Shown: positions 1 through 8,630, counted from the stretch's first letter. The stretch is DNA of 64,000 nt from Halochromatium roseum (GCF_016653315.1 NZ_NHSH01000042.1:95294-159293); one strand, 5' to 3'. Made by a program: numbers and translations. Notes: generated from the letters alone by a model not told the origin.

Positions 1-725
1 GCCAGGTTGCCGCGCGATTCGCCAGCGGCGGGTATGCGTGCTAGGACATAAGGCACCGGTTCGCCATCGACGATCAGCACGCGTTTATCGCCATCAGCGA
101 TCTCGGGTAGAAAACGCTGCGCCATGCAGAAGCGCTGACCGGCGCCGCGGCTGACGCCGATCAGCGCCTCGATGATCACCGAGGTGTTGGGGTCGCCACG
201 GCGGACGCGGAAGATCGAGCGCCCACCCATGCCATCGAGCGGCTTGAGCACGATCTCCTCATGCTCGACGAGGAACTCTCGCAGCACATCGGCATGGCGA
301 CTGATCACGAGTGGCGGACAGCATTGTGGGAAATGGGTGGTAAAGACCTTCTCGTTGGCGTCGCGCAAGGTCCTCGGTGCGTTCACCACCAGGCAACCGG
401 CAGCCTCGGCAAGTTCGAGCAGATAGGTCGCGTAGACATATTCCATGTCGAACGGCGGGTCTTTGCGCATCAGCACCGCATCGAGCGCTGAGAGGGCCAG
501 TGTTTCGCTGTCCTCGAACTCAAACCAACCGGCGGGATCATCCTTCACTCGCAGTCGGCGCATGCGGGCTCTGACCTCTGCGCCAGCGACGAACAGGTCG
601 GCGATCTCTAGATAATAGAGCGACCAGCCGCGCTCCTGCGCCGCGAGCAGCATGGCAAAACTGCTGTCTTTGCTGATCTTGATAGACCCAATCGGGTCCA
701 TGACGACACCAAGCTTGTACTTCAT
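1..725 (-). CDS. gshB: Glutathione synthetase GshB, 3' end beyond window
   Basis: Joins gamma-glutamylcysteine and glycine with ATP, the last step of glutathione synthesis, in the cytosol. The visible 241 residues run from MKYKLGVVMDPIGSI through MRKDPPFDMEYVYATY, the ATP-grasp segment LKPLDGMGG and GDKRVLIVDGEPVPY to RGNLA. These follow the E. coli GshB order, so roughly the last quarter is missing because the window ends. The ATG at 725 gives the normal GshB N-terminus. An intrinsic terminator lies just upstream, so the gene is probably transcribed apart from the adaptor gene behind it. In a phototrophic sulfur bacterium glutathione may also serve as glutathione amide, but nothing here shows that. 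Confidence 0.95.
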   Translation of the reverse strand, partial: MKYKLGVVMDPIGSIKISKDSSFAMLLAAQERGWSLYYLEIADLFVAGAEVRARMRRLRVKDDPAGWFEFEDSETLALSALDAVLMRKDPPFDMEYVYATYLLELAEAAGCLVVNAPRTLRDANEKVFTTHFPQCCPPLVISRHADVLREFLVEHEEIVLKPLDGMGGRSIFRVRRGDPNTSVIIEALIGVSRGAGQRFCMAQRFLPEIADGDKRVLIVDGEPVPYVLARIPAAGESRGNL

Positions 726-774
726 CTCGCCAGTGTACCCCTTGACGGCTTTGGTCTGCGAGGCCGTTTCTTGT

Positions 775-813
775 CACAAAAGAAACCCCGGCGATCGGGG
801 GAAGCACCGGGGT
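775..813 (-). terminator. Intrinsic terminator between adaptor gene and gshB
   Basis: Read on the minus strand, a 7-bp GC-rich stem (ACCCCGG paired with CCGGGGT) encloses a 15-nt loop and is followed by TTTCTTTT. It lies about 130 bp past the stop of the adaptor gene and 50 bp before gshB, so it probably ends the TolC-like/adaptor transcript. A second small hairpin (CCCGG/CCGGG, 821-840) sits just upstream of it. Confidence 0.65.
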
Positions 814-940
814 AACTGTTCCCGGTTGTGGGGAGCCGGGAGACATAGCCGCTAGGGAGGGGGGCCCATTGCGGCCTAGCGCATTGTTGCGCTTGCAATT
901 TAAGAGTGTAGCAGTTGATTGGAGTTCCGCTAGGGCAAGT

Positions 941-1813
941 TTATGGAAGTGTGACCTGGACAAATTCCGAGGGTCTGAGAATCTCGTCTGGCCTGCTGTC
1001 GAAGATCACGTCCAACTCATAGACGGCGCCGTCTGGGTCGATGCGCACCGCTTCGACTCCCAGGCTGTAGATGGTGCCGGTGCGCATCTGGCCACGGACA
1101 TTGATCTTGGCCGACTGTCCAGGCCGATAACGGCGCAGGATGTCGGAGGTGACGAGCACCCGCGCGAGCATCTGGCTCGTTGGGGCAACGGCGATCAAGG
1201 GTTGCTGCTGCAGGGTCTTGTAGATCACCGCGCCCTGATAACCGTTCTGTGCGACGATGATCCCGTCAAAGGGCGCGCGCAGCTCGGTGCGCTCAAGCAG
1301 TACGTCGGCCGCAGCCTGCTTGGCCTTGGCCGATTCAAGCTCGGCCTCGGCGGCGGCCATCAGCAGCTCAGCGTCTTTGAGCTCTTCGCTGGCGATCAGC
1401 CCGCGGTCGAACAGTTCTTGCGCCCGCCCGAGTTCGCGCTCGGCGCTGTCGAGTGCAATCTGCTGGCGGGCGACGCCAGCCTTGGCCTCAAGGCTGGTCG
1501 CCTGCGCCTCGCGCTGATCCATGCGCAGCAGCAGCTTGCCCTCATCGACATGCTCGCCTGGCGCGACTAGGACCTCGGCAATGACACCATTCTCGACCGC
1601 GCGCATCTCGACCTTGCGCACCCATTCAAGTCGGCCGCTGAGCTGCAGCGCGGCCGCCGCATTGCTCGCCAGGAGCGACAGCAGGAGCGCGCTGAGCGCC
1701 AGCCTCAGGGCCGGAGCCAGTGCGTGCCGCGACCAGGAAGACGGCGTCGGTGCTTGATTTGCAGCGCTTAAGAGTGAAGTGCTTGAGAGTGAAGCGTCAC
1801 GGCGCTCGATCAT
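941..1813 (-). CDS. Periplasmic adaptor (HlyD/MFP) family protein
   Basis: 290 residues. A hydrophobic stretch near residues 33-54 ending in ASNAAAA looks like a signal peptide or anchor. The hairpin and lipoyl halves follow, with the typical motifs VAPGEHVDEGKLLLRMD and LRAPFDGII. A helical hairpin rich in Ala/Glu (about residues 110-165) would contact an outer-membrane channel. It overlaps the TolC-like gene by ATGA, so the two are translationally coupled. Family members bridge an inner-membrane pump and an outer-membrane channel, but no RND, ABC or MFS pump adjoins it here. It is shorter than most RND adaptors, and the substrate is unknown. Confidence 0.85.
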   Translation of the reverse strand: MIERRDASLSSTSLLSAANQAPTPSSWSRHALAPALRLALSALLLSLLASNAAAALQLSGRLEWVRKVEMRAVENGVIAEVLVAPGEHVDEGKLLLRMDQREAQATSLEAKAGVARQQIALDSAERELGRAQELFDRGLIASEELKDAELLMAAAEAELESAKAKQAAADVLLERTELRAPFDGIIVAQNGYQGAVIYKTLQQQPLIAVAPTSQMLARVLVTSDILRRYRPGQSAKINVRGQMRTGTIYSLGVEAVRIDPDGAVYELDVIFDSRPDEILRPSEFVQVTLP

Positions 1814-2943
1814 GGCGTTTGCCCTCGAAGTGCATTGAGCTCGGCCTGGGTGAGCGCGCGGCAGAAGGCGGTCTCCTGCTCATCCCGCCGTGCCTTGGTC
1901 TGCTGGCTCATCGAGAAGCCGAGGTCGGCCTTGGCTTCGAGTTCGTACATGGTGCGGCTCTCGTCGAGCTTCAGATCGCGCCAATCGGACTCACTGCGGG
2001 CCTGCTCGGCGATCACCTGCAGAAGTTGCAGACGGGTCAGCAGCTCAAGGGCGCGCTCGCGCACGGCCATCCGCACCAGGGCTTGCTCGGCATCGCTGCG
2101 GCCCTGCATCAAGGTCTTGACCTCTGGGTTGTGCTCGATGGCCGCGTTGACGACTGCCTCCAGGTCCATCGGCTCCGGCGTAGAGGTATCAAGCGTGGGT
2201 GTGATCAGCTGGCGGGGCAAGGAAGTTGGATGTCCCATCGCCGTTGCGAGCATGGCACGGGTGACGCGCTGCGCGGCCTCGCTGGCGGCGCGCTGACGTC
2301 GGATCAGCTGATAATCGGCTTGCAGCTCGGCGGTGCGCAGTGGTGAGAATTGCCCAAGCGCTTCGCGCGCTTCGGCGCGGTCGAACTGAATGAAGGCGAC
2401 GGCCATCGCCTCGTTGTCGCGCGCGAAGCTGAGGTCGGCCAGCAGCACATCATAGAAACGCTGCATGATCTCAAGACGTTGGGCATCGGCGCTGCTCAGC
2501 AACGCGGACCAGGCGACATCGCGCTCGGCGTCGTTGCCGCGTGCGCCACTGAAGGCGAGTGAATGGCAACCGAGATAGAGGGGCTGAGCGCGTGGGAGGT
2601 CGACTGTGGGGGCTGTTGAAGCCTGCTCGGCGCGTACGCGCGGATGGGTCTCGGCGAAGCCAAGCGCCTGTTCTAGGCTGAGCGGGTCGGGCACGTCGAC
2701 CAGCGCTTCATCGGCGTTTGTCGTCGCTGCGGCGATGGTCGCTAGCAGCATGACCATCACCAGCTGCGGAGCAGCCATCCGCAATCTGGCTGGTGCGACG
2801 CTCGCTAACGACGGAGCAGTAGTTGCTCCCTTGGCTGTCAAAGGCAACGATCGGATGCATTGGCAGGGGCGCCCTGGGGTGTTATCAGCGATGGTGTCGG
2901 CGATGATGTCGCCGGTTCTGTCGGCAGTTGATGATTGCTTCAT
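1810..2943 (-). CDS. TolC-like outer-membrane efflux protein
   Basis: 377 residues, short for a TolC protein (usually above 420). The C-terminal half carries heptad-like helices (LLTRLQLLQVIAEQARSE, YELEAKADLGFSMSQQTKAR) and the N-terminal half has the opening PLSLEQALGFAETHPRVRAE. The ATG at 2943 has a good Shine-Dalgarno (GAGGAAG, 8 nt away). A convincing signal peptide (MAAPQLVMVMLLATIAAATTNA) begins only at residue 56 (ATG at 2778, no clear ribosome site), so the first 55 residues are doubtful. It is first gene of a two-gene unit with the adaptor. A copy of the dispersed 55-bp repeat lies just upstream. Confidence 0.7.
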   Translation of the reverse strand: MKQSSTADRTGDIIADTIADNTPGRPCQCIRSLPLTAKGATTAPSLASVAPARLRMAAPQLVMVMLLATIAAATTNADEALVDVPDPLSLEQALGFAETHPRVRAEQASTAPTVDLPRAQPLYLGCHSLAFSGARGNDAERDVAWSALLSSADAQRLEIMQRFYDVLLADLSFARDNEAMAVAFIQFDRAEAREALGQFSPLRTAELQADYQLIRRQRAASEAAQRVTRAMLATAMGHPTSLPRQLITPTLDTSTPEPMDLEAVVNAAIEHNPEVKTLMQGRSDAEQALVRMAVRERALELLTRLQLLQVIAEQARSESDWRDLKLDESRTMYELEAKADLGFSMSQQTKARRDEQETAFCRALTQAELNALRGQTP

Positions 2944-2970
2944 TGCAATCGCTTCCTCGTTGGTGGTTTA

Positions 2971-3026
2971 ACGTGAATCCCGCGCAATTCATCTGCCGGG
3001 GTGGCGCGGCGCCATGCACGTTAGGT
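2971..3026 (+). repeat. Dispersed intergenic repeat, copy A
   Basis: Matches the six-copy family: ACGTGAATCCCGCG, then ATTCATC, GGGGTGGCG and the hairpin TGGCG-CGG-CGCCA followed by TG and CGTTAGG. It lies between the polA stop and the TolC-like gene, 3' of polA on the transcribed strand. Confidence 0.75.
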
Positions 3027-3109
3027 CGTTTGCTGACTCGCCTGTCACTCCAGTGACGGGGTCTCGAGGTCGAGCGAGTCAACCGACTGCGGCGGCGCTG
3101 GGACTGGTA

Positions 3110-5872
3110 TCAGTGCGCCTCGTCCCAGTTGTCGCCGATGCCGGCCTCAACCAGCAGCGGGACTGCCAGTTCGGCGGCGCCTTGCATCAGTGCACAGATC
3201 TGCGAGGAGACCGCATCCGCGGCCTCCTCAGCGACCTCGAACACTAGCTCATCGTGCACCTGCATGATCATTCGCACCGGCGGCTGCTCGGTCTGAATCC
3301 AGCTGTCGACCTGGATCATCGCGCGCTTGATGATGTCCGCCGCAGTGCCCTGCATCGGGGCGTTGATCGCGGTGCGCTCGGCGGCGCTGCGCAGTTGATG
3401 GTTACTGTGGCCGATATTGGTGAGGTAGAGCCGGCGGCCGAACAGGGTCTCGACATAGCGGTCCTTGCGCGCTTGCTCTCGGGTCTTGTCCATGAAGTCG
3501 CGCACCCCGGGGTAGCGGGCGAAGTAGGCGTCGACATAGTCCTGCGCCTCTTGCCGCTCGATGCCGAGCTGGCGCGCGAGTCCGAACGCCGACATGCCGT
3601 AGATGAGGCCAAAGTTGACCGCCTTCGCCGAGCGGCGCTGCTCGTTGGACACCTCCTCGGGCTGCAGTCCGAGGATCTCAGCGGCGGTGGCGCGGTGAAT
3701 GTCCTGACCAGCGGCGAAGGCGGCGAGCAGGCGCTCGTCACCCGAGAGGTGGGCCATGATGCGCAGCTCGATCTGCGAATAGTCGGCGGCGAGCATGCGG
3801 AAGCCCGGCTCGGGTACGAAGGCGCGGCGGATGCGGCGGCCGGCCTCGCTGCGGATCGGGATGTTCTGCAGGTTGGGGTCGCTGGAGGATAGCCGACCCG
3901 TTGCCGCGACCGCCTGGTGATAGCTGGTGTGCACCCGGCCGGTCTGCGGATTGACCATCGTTGGCAGCTTGTCGGTATAGGTGGAGCGCAGCTTGCTCAC
4001 GCCGCGATGCTCGAGGATCAGGCGCGGTAGCTCGTAGCCGTCTTCGGCCAGTTTCTCGAGCACGGCCTCGGAGGTTGAGGGGGCGCCCTTTGGGGTCTTG
4101 GCGACGACCGGCAGCTTGAGCTGATCGAAGAAGATGGCGCCGATCTGTTTCGGCGAGCCCATATTGAAGCGGCTGCCGGCCTCGGCATAGGCGCGCTCCT
4201 CGAGTTCAGCAGCGCGCTCGGCGAGGGCGCGGCTTTGGGCGCCGAGCTCGTCGCTATCGATCTGCACGCCGGTGCGCTCGATGCGTGAGAGCACCGGTAC
4301 GAGGGGGATCTCGATCTCGCGGTAGACGCGGGCTAGGCTCGGTATCGCCTCGATGCGCGGCCAGAGGCTTTGGTGCAGCCGCAGGGTGACGTCAGCATCC
4401 TCGGCGGCATAGGGGGCCGCGGTCTCGAGCGGGATCTGATTGAAGGTCAGCTGCTTGGCGCCCTTGCCGGCGATGGTCTCGAACTTGATGGTGTCCTGGT
4501 CGAGGTATTTCTTCGCCAGCGAGTCCATGTCATGCCGGGTGGCGGTGCTGTCGAGCACATAGCTCTGCAGCATGGTGTCGTGCGCGATGCCCTGCATCGT
4601 GATCCCGGTGCGGGCACAAACGCTCATATCGAACTTCAGGTTCTGGCCGAGCTTGGGGCGCCCGGGGTCTTCGAGCAACGGCTTCAGCGCGTTCAAGACC
4701 TGGTTGCGATCGAGCTGATCGGGCGCGCCCGGGTAATCGTGGGCGAGCGGAATATATGCGGCCTGGTGCGGGTCGACCGCGACCGAGACGCCGACGATGT
4801 CAGCGCGCATGTAGTCCAGCGCATTGGTCTCGGTATCGAAGGCGAACAGCTCGGCCTGGCGCAGGCGCTCGAGCCAGTCATCGAGTTGGGCTTGACTGAG
4901 GATGGTCTGATAGTCGGCCGTGGATCGTTGTGAGCGGCCAAGCGCGTGCTGATTCGTTGAAGGCTGGCCCGAGGTGTTTCCGTTTCCATCCGAGCCGCCA
5001 GCACTGTCTTGCCGTTCGCCTTCAGTGAGCGTCGCCAGCAGCCGTTTGGACTCGATGCGCTCGTACCAGGCGCGCAGTGTCTCCTCATCGGCTGGGCTCG
5101 GCTGCAGGTCGGTCGGCGCCAGATCCAGCGCGACATCGCGCTTGATGGTGGTCAGCTCGCGTGCAAGCGGGAGCTGGTCGAGTGCTGCGCGCAGGTTCTC
5201 GCCGACCTTGCCCTTGATCGCGTCGGCGTGGCTGATCACGCCATCGAGGCTGCCGTATTCATTGATCCATTTCACGGCAGTTTTCGGACCACACTTGGGC
5301 ACCCCTGGGATGTTGTCGATACTGTCGCCCATCAAGCTCAGATAATCGATGATCCGCTCTGGCGGCACGCCGAACTTGGTCTTGACGCCGGCGGGGTCGA
5401 GCAGGCTGTCGGTCATGGTGTTGATCAGCGTAATGCGCTCCTCGACCAGCTGCGCCATGTCCTTGTCGCCGGTCGAGATCAGCGTCCTCAGGCCTTCCTG
5501 CGCGGCGCGGGTGGCGAGGGTGCCGATCACATCGTCGGCTTCGACCTCGGGGATCTCGATCAGCGGCAGGCCCATCGCGCGAATGATGGCCTTGAGCGGG
5601 TCGAGCTGCTCGCGCAGTTCGTCCGGCATCGGTGGGCGATTGGCCTTGTACTCGCTGTAGATCGCCTCGCGGAAGGTCGGCCCCGGCGCATCGAAGACGA
5701 CCCCAATATAGGCCGGCGCGGTCTCGTCGATGAGTTTGCGCAGCATGTTCAGCACGCCGATCAGGGCGCCAGTGGCCTCGCCTTTGGAATTGGTCAGCTT
5801 GGGCAGCGCGTGGTAGGCGCGAAAGAGGTAGCCGGAGGCATCGACGAGGACGACAGCGTACTGAGCTTGCAT
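3110..5872 (-). CDS. polA: DNA polymerase I
   Basis: 920 residues, the usual full length. The N-terminal 5'-3' nuclease shows VDASGYLFRAYHAL, EADDVIGTLA, STGDKDMAQLV and the helix-hairpin-helix DNIPGVPKCGPKTA (to about residue 290). The 3'-5' exonuclease has its first metal motif FAFDTETNAL (about 345), so proofreading is probably intact. The polymerase domain has motif A DYSQIELRIMAHLS, motif B RRSAKAVNFGLIYGMS and motif C QVHDELVFE. It fills gaps and removes RNA primers in repair and lagging-strand synthesis. The ATG at 5872 gives the standard N-terminus. The linker near residues 285-315 is Gly/Ser/Asn rich. Flanked by repeat copies A and B. Confidence 0.98.
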   Translation of the reverse strand: MQAQYAVVLVDASGYLFRAYHALPKLTNSKGEATGALIGVLNMLRKLIDETAPAYIGVVFDAPGPTFREAIYSEYKANRPPMPDELREQLDPLKAIIRAMGLPLIEIPEVEADDVIGTLATRAAQEGLRTLISTGDKDMAQLVEERITLINTMTDSLLDPAGVKTKFGVPPERIIDYLSLMGDSIDNIPGVPKCGPKTAVKWINEYGSLDGVISHADAIKGKVGENLRAALDQLPLARELTTIKRDVALDLAPTDLQPSPADEETLRAWYERIESKRLLATLTEGERQDSAGGSDGNGNTSGQPSTNQHALGRSQRSTADYQTILSQAQLDDWLERLRQAELFAFDTETNALDYMRADIVGVSVAVDPHQAAYIPLAHDYPGAPDQLDRNQVLNALKPLLEDPGRPKLGQNLKFDMSVCARTGITMQGIAHDTMLQSYVLDSTATRHDMDSLAKKYLDQDTIKFETIAGKGAKQLTFNQIPLETAAPYAAEDADVTLRLHQSLWPRIEAIPSLARVYREIEIPLVPVLSRIERTGVQIDSDELGAQSRALAERAAELEERAYAEAGSRFNMGSPKQIGAIFFDQLKLPVVAKTPKGAPSTSEAVLEKLAEDGYELPRLILEHRGVSKLRSTYTDKLPTMVNPQTGRVHTSYHQAVAATGRLSSSDPNLQNIPIRSEAGRRIRRAFVPEPGFRMLAADYSQIELRIMAHLSGDERLLAAFAAGQDIHRATAAEILGLQPEEVSNEQRRSAKAVNFGLIYGMSAFGLARQLGIERQEAQDYVDAYFARYPGVRDFMDKTREQARKDRYVETLFGRRLYLTNIGHSNHQLRSAAERTAINAPMQGTAADIIKRAMIQVDSWIQTEQPPVRMIMQVHDELVFEVAEEAADAVSSQICALMQGAAELAVPLLVEAGIGDNWDEAH

Positions 5873-5993
5873 GATGGTGATGGGGAGGTTGGTCTATGCG
5901 GCAGGGTGGCTTGAGCGGGAACGTTAGCACGGCTTTCGACTGCGGGTGTCAGGCTAACGTTCATGGTGCGTCGGGACAGCGGGTACTTGCTTG

Positions 5994-6049
5994 ACCTGAA
6001 TCTCACGCGCTGCATTGTCTAGGATGGCGCCGCGCCATGCGCCTTAGGT
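5994..6049 (+). repeat. Dispersed intergenic repeat, copy B
   Basis: ACCTGAATCTCACGCG, then GCATTGTC and the hairpin TGGCG-CCG-CGCCA, ending in CCTTAGG. The TTA in this last block is the minus-strand stop codon of rsmE, so the repeat overlaps the gene's end. It lies between rsmE and polA. Confidence 0.8.
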
Positions 6050-6778
6050 TGCGCGAAAATCTCCCCAGAGGGTCTGAATGGCGGCAATGGCGGCGAGTGG
6101 GGCGGTCTCGGTGCGCAACACTCGGGGGCCGAGCCGCACGGGCGTGAAGCCCTGTGCCTGTGCAAGGTCGCGCTCTTTCTGTGCGAGTCCGCCTTCCGGG
6201 CCGATCAGCAAGCTGAGGCGTTCAACTGGCGCCGGCAGCTCGGTGATCGCTCTCGCAGCTTCGTGATGCAGGAGAATGCCACCAGGCTGCTGCTGTTGGA
6301 GCCAGTCGGGCAGGTCTGCGACGGGCGCCAGGGTTGGCAGCCGCCGCCGGCCGCTTTGCTCGCAGGCGGCGATGACCACGCCTTGCCAATGCTGCGCGCG
6401 CTTGGCGAGGCGCTCGCCGCTCAGGCGCACGAGGGTGCGGTTCGTGAACAGGGGTTGGATCGCACTGACGCCAAGCTCGACGGCCTTCTGCAGGGCCAGA
6501 TCCATGCGCTCACCACGGGAGACGCCGAGTGCGAGGCTGATCGCCAAGGACGGCGCTGGTTCGGGCGCGCCGACGCTGAGGACCTGAACGCTGACCTGAT
6601 GACGCGCGTTGGACAGGATCTCGGCGCGATAGTCATGGCCATCGCCATTGAACAGCGTCAGTGGGTCGCCAGCACCAAGCCGCAGGACTTGAGCGGCATG
6701 CTTGGCCGGCCGCGGTTCGAGTTCGATCTGCCCGCCGACGCTGAGCGGTTGGTCGGTGTAAAGGCGATTCTCACGCAT
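6044..6778 (-). CDS. rsmE: 16S rRNA m3U1498 methyltransferase
   Basis: 244 residues, normal for RsmE. An N-terminal PUA-like segment (HAAQVLRLGAGDPLTLFNGDGHDYRAEI) precedes a SPOUT knot with LGVSRGERMDLALQKAVELGV, RSGRRRLPTL, the SAM-binding LLIGPEGGLAQKERD and the C-terminal RLGPRVLRTETAPLAAIAAIQ. It methylates N3 of U1498 in the 30S subunit. Its stop codon lies inside repeat copy B. It lies upstream of polA on the same strand and downstream of a DUF423 membrane protein gene, 51 bp away, so a short operon is possible. Confidence 0.95.
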   Translation of the reverse strand: MRENRLYTDQPLSVGGQIELEPRPAKHAAQVLRLGAGDPLTLFNGDGHDYRAEILSNARHQVSVQVLSVGAPEPAPSLAISLALGVSRGERMDLALQKAVELGVSAIQPLFTNRTLVRLSGERLAKRAQHWQGVVIAACEQSGRRRLPTLAPVADLPDWLQQQQPGGILLHHEAARAITELPAPVERLSLLIGPEGGLAQKERDLAQAQGFTPVRLGPRVLRTETAPLAAIAAIQTLWGDFRAT

Positions 6779-6829
6779 GCCCGGGCGAACTCGGGTTGGC
6801 GATATCCGACAGCATCGGCTGGATCGTCT

Positions 6830-7225
6830 TCAGTTGCTCGGTTTGAGCTGTAAGGCCGCGGCGACGACGACGCCCCAGCCGGCGACCAAGAGAAGCCCCC
6901 CGATCGGGGTGATCGCCCCGAAGACGCCGATCCCGGAGAGCACGAGCAGGAACAGGCTACCGCTGAAGATCAAGGTACCGATTGCCAGTAGCCAGCCGGC
7001 GATGCCGAGCAAGCGCAGCGCAGCGGCGGGCGTGTTTGTTGACCAGGTCAGCGCGGCAAGCGCGAGCAGCACAGTGCCCTGCCAGCCGAGGTAGTACGCC
7101 GCAGTTGTCCAGACCTCGGCCCGTTCTGGGGTAACGCGGCCTTCTAGCGCATGAGCGCCAAAGGCACCCAGGATGACGGCACCGAGTCCGAACAAGGCGC
7201 CGATCGTAGCAAGCAGGCGAGTCAT
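6830..7225 (-). CDS. DUF423 family membrane protein
   Basis: 131 residues with four predicted membrane segments (about 3-24, 46-62, 72-92, 100-124). The opening GALFGLGAVILGAFGAHAL and the YYLGWQGTVLLALA segment are typical of the DUF423/YgdD family, for which I know no established biochemical function. The ATG at 7225 directly follows the 16-bp tandem repeat and repeat copy E, which fill the upstream region. Probably cotranscribed with rsmE. Confidence 0.85.
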   Translation of the reverse strand: MTRLLATIGALFGLGAVILGAFGAHALEGRVTPERAEVWTTAAYYLGWQGTVLLALAALTWSTNTPAAALRLLGIAGWLLAIGTLIFSGSLFLLVLSGIGVFGAITPIGGLLLVAGWGVVVAAALQLKPSN

Positions 7226-7243
7226 TGGGCGTCAAGTGGCCTA

Positions 7244-7291
7244 GGTGACCGTGAAATAGGGTGACCGTGAAACAGGGTGACCGTGAAATGG
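7244..7291 (+). repeat. 16-bp tandem repeat, 3 copies
   Basis: Three abutting units of GGTGACCGTGAAAYRG at 7244, 7260 and 7276. The third unit runs into dispersed repeat copy E, so the left end of that element appears to have been triplicated. Confidence 0.9.
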
Positions 7292-7336
7292 GCGCTTCAT
7301 CGTCTGGGGTGGCGATGCGCCATGTCCGTTCGTTTG
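7280..7336 (+). repeat. Dispersed intergenic repeat, copy E
   Basis: ACCGTGAAATGGGCG, CTTCATCGTC, GGGGTGGCG and the hairpin TGGCG-ATG-CGCCA, then CCGTTCG. The stem is kept while the loop differs from the other copies. It lies between the dsrC-like stop and the DUF423 start. Confidence 0.75.
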
Positions 7337-7462
7337 GATCTTCGCCAGGATTGTACGCGGTGATGCCTCGCCAGGCGACCGAGGTGTTGATCTCGGCGCG
7401 CCGGCGAGGCGGTCGGCAGGTGAACAGACCAGCTAGGCGGTATGCGGTTGGGCAGAAACGTC

Positions 7463-7816
7463 TTAGCAGGAATGGCAGTAATGATCAGGCAGGCCGGCGA
7501 TGCGGCAAGCCTGTTTGCAGCCGCCATTCGGGAATAGGCCTTCGAGCTTTTTGCGTGTGCAGGGGGTGTGCTCGGAGACCTTCTCGCCGATGGTGCGGAT
7601 GATCACCTTCGGCGACGGAGGCATTTCGTGAAAGGCATAGTACTCGCGTAAGAACTCAATCACTGTCCAGTGGCACTCGGTGAGGCTGAGGCCTTCCTGT
7701 TGCGCCATGGCATAGGCGAGGTCGTTGTCCCAATCTTCGAAGCGGGCGATAAAGCCCTTCTTGTTGAACTGGACCTCGCGCCCGGCGATCTCTCCAACAA
7801 CATTCATCGCAGTCAT
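7463..7816 (-). CDS. DsrC/TusE-family sulfur carrier, atypical C-terminus
   Basis: 117 residues, the normal family size, with the core FARFEDWDNDLAYAMAQQEGL, HWTVIEFLREYY and PPSPKVIIRTIGEK. DsrC carries sulfur as a persulfide or trisulfide on a flexible C-terminal arm, working with DsrAB, DsrEFH or TusBCD. The arm here reads CKQACRIAGLPDHYCHSC: the CRIAGLP block is canonical, but DsrC normally has its last Cys 11 positions after the first Cys of that block. Here Cys falls at +10 and +13, and there are extra Cys upstream (PCTRK, GGC). It could be a DsrC paralogue, not the main one. The ATG at 7816 has GGAGGAG 8 nt upstream. Neighbours (DUF302, globule-like protein) fit sulfur metabolism; no dsrAB is in the window. 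Confidence 0.9.
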   Translation of the reverse strand: MTAMNVVGEIAGREVQFNKKGFIARFEDWDNDLAYAMAQQEGLSLTECHWTVIEFLREYYAFHEMPPSPKVIIRTIGEKVSEHTPCTRKKLEGLFPNGGCKQACRIAGLPDHYCHSC

Positions 7817-7980
7817 TTGGTTTACTCCTCCACCTTAAGATCGGTGGATATCCTGGTTTCTCGGTATGCGCTTGCCGTTGATGACGGCTTCAGTCCTTGG
7901 CAGGGTCTGAAGGCGCCATGGGTATATCGGCTTATCGTTGTATTAGTGGTTCGTGGAACAGCATTCTTTTCGGCTGTCAA

Positions 7981-8001
7981 GGAAATATAGCCCTATATTC
8001 C
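7981..8001. promoter_or_regulatory. AT-rich near-palindrome upstream of dsrC-like gene
   Basis: GGAAATATAG-CC-CTATATTCC forms an inverted repeat with one extra base in the left arm. It is an AT-rich island in otherwise GC-rich DNA, about 165 bp before the dsrC-like start. It may be an operator or contain a -10 element; I see no clear -35/-10 pair. The rest of 7817-8097 shows no gene. Confidence 0.3.
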
Positions 8002-8097
8002 GATAACGAAACCCTGCAAACCAGGATCTGAGTCAATTGACCGTCGGATGCTTGCGCAGTGGCCCTAGATTTGCTGGCGCATCCTGCGCCTGCTGAT

Positions 8098-8565
8098 CTA
8101 CCAGCTCACGGCGTCCCCAGCGATCTGTTCGAGCATGGCCGCAACCTCCCGCATGGCCGGACTCTGCTCGGTTTCAGCGGCCGAAATCTTGCGATGCGCG
8201 ACATAGGTCGTCTCAGACTCGTCGGGCAGGGTGTAGACAGCGATGATAAAGGGGCAATTCACGATTCGGCGTGGATCTTCGCTGATCATCTTGCGTGATA
8301 AGACCGCACTGCAGAACTCTACCGAGTCGGCTTGGCCGAATAGGGGGCCGCCGAGGCCGAGGTCGGTGCCAGTGCGCTCGAGCATGTCGTTCATGTGCAT
8401 CACGTTGTTGATGAACATGCCGCGTTGCTCGATCGCGAGCTTGAGTCCGTCCATGACGTCGGAAAAGCTGCTGTCACTTTCGTATACGACGTAGTCTTCG
8501 GCCGCGGTTTGCGTGGCTGCGCATAGCAGTAACAGGCTCAATATGAACGCCTGGAACCTCTTCAT
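8098..8565 (-). CDS. Secreted DUF302 domain protein
   Basis: 155 residues from the ATG at 8565, which has AGAGGAG upstream. The signal peptide MKRFQAFILSLLLLCAATQTAAE is followed by a DUF302-type domain: DSSFSDVMDGLKLAIEQRGMFINNVMHMNDML, GGPLFGQADSVEFCSAVLSRKM and NCPFIIAVYTLPDE. DUF302 proteins are small periplasmic or membrane-attached proteins frequent in sulfur-oxidising bacteria; their biochemical role is not settled. It lies 280 bp upstream of the dsrC-like gene and 65 bp downstream of the sulfur-globule-like gene on the same strand. A longer reading from 8673 lacks support because it would bury the signal peptide. Confidence 0.8.
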   Translation of the reverse strand: MKRFQAFILSLLLLCAATQTAAEDYVVYESDSSFSDVMDGLKLAIEQRGMFINNVMHMNDMLERTGTDLGLGGPLFGQADSVEFCSAVLSRKMISEDPRRIVNCPFIIAVYTLPDESETTYVAHRKISAAETEQSPAMREVAAMLEQIAGDAVSW

Positions 8566-8630
8566 CTGTGCTGCTCCTCTGTCATCAGCCCGCAGTGGTG
8601 AGCAGCCGCGGGCTGGGTCTCTGGGCTGGT

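Noticed and set aside
725..940. Riboswitch before gshB
   Set aside because: Two GC-rich hairpins are present, but no known aptamer consensus was recognised, and one hairpin has a terminator U-tract.
5009..5914. Long plus-strand open frame opposite polA
   Set aside because: It lies wholly antisense to a fully conserved polA, and its product shows no recognisable motif. High GC content creates such antisense frames; others (3254-3892, 27856-28650, 60483-61376, 13662-14693 minus) were dropped for the same reason.
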